Source: Clostridiales bacterium (GTDB lineage: Bacteria > Bacillota > Clostridia > Oscillospirales > Acutalibacteraceae). Taken from it: DNA of 5,564 bases. The notes under the pieces are model-generated. The model worked only from the letters and a program-made list of their open reading frames with translations. It ran no database searches and was not told the origin of the DNA. Below, piece after piece: positions 5,489 to 5,564 of this stretch. The DNA lies in assembly GCA_020859725.1 (NCBI GenBank), contig JAJBVR010000043.1, forward strand, positions 1 through 5,564, read 5' to 3'. Position numbers and translations under genes: made by a program. Every line of letters begins with the position of its first letter. Position 1 is the first letter of the stretch.

Positions 5489-5564
5489 TTATTTATTCAA
5501 AAAGAAAATGACCCAAATTGCAATAGCAAGTTGCAATAGTTTTATCAGTGATGCTCGTTGGCAG
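5489..5564 (-). CDS. Possible C-terminal tail of a gene cut by the window edge
   Basis: A - strand frame is open from the window edge to a TAA at 5489-5491, giving 24 residues. The stretch LIKLLQLAIAIWVIFFLNK is hydrophobic with a basic end, like a final membrane helix. A hairpin with a T-rich tail follows 21 bases later, consistent with a gene end. The open stretch is short, a second - strand frame and one + strand frame are also open here, and no family can be named. Confidence 0.3.
   Translation of the reverse strand, partial: CQRASLIKLLQLAIAIWVIFFLNK

Noticed and set aside
5508..5564. ATG on the + strand with an open frame to the window edge
   Set aside because: Only 19 codons are visible and there is no ribosome binding site; the - strand reading has a more protein-like hydrophobic tail.
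1..5564. CRISPR array, insertion sequence, attachment site, tRNA or rRNA gene
   Set aside because: No regularly spaced repeats, transposase, terminal repeats flanking a gene or cloverleaf-like sequence were seen.

Overview
The window is an AT-rich bacterial chromosome segment that reads as a Clostridia-type Firmicute (Ruminococcaceae/Lachnospiraceae-like). The signs are A/T-rich intergenic DNA, AAAGGAG-type ribosome binding sites, lysine- and glutamate-rich proteins, Firmicute-like versions of YbaK, TrmL, NagA and DusB, and tight gene packing. This placement is an inference from style; no taxonomic marker gene is present.

Left part, + strand. The window opens inside a small single-span membrane protein with a charged tail (to 258), closed by a clear intrinsic terminator (278-312). 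An extended -10 promoter (342-350) then precedes a two-gene operon. The first gene is a patatin-like serine lipid hydrolase (522-1379). The second is a YbaK-family aminoacyl-tRNA deacylase (1376-1846), joined to it by an ATGA stop/start overlap. A perfect 21-bp hairpin (1853-1903) ends this operon and can also terminate transcription arriving from the opposite strand.

Right part, - strand, read from right to left. A promoter near 5292-5320 and a structured leader of about 155 nt precede dusB (tRNA dihydrouridine synthase), nagA (N-acetylglucosamine-6-phosphate deacetylase) and trmL (tRNA wobble 2'-O-methyltransferase). The three genes overlap by 4 and 17 nt. After a 109-nt gap comes an unrecognised 172-residue coiled-coil/helical protein (1919-2437), which runs into the shared terminator. 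Right of the dusB promoter is a hairpin and what may be the tail of another - strand gene cut by the window edge.

Three of the genes act on tRNA: dihydrouridine formation, wobble methylation and proofreading of mischarged tRNA. nagA links the - strand operon to cell-wall and amino-sugar recycling. The genes are mostly ordinary housekeeping functions; no mobile element, CRISPR array or rRNA/tRNA gene was seen. The less explained items are the helical protein at 1919-2437, the small membrane protein at the left edge, and the dusB leader, where a small hairpin covers the ribosome binding site and an inverted repeat covers the promoter -10.
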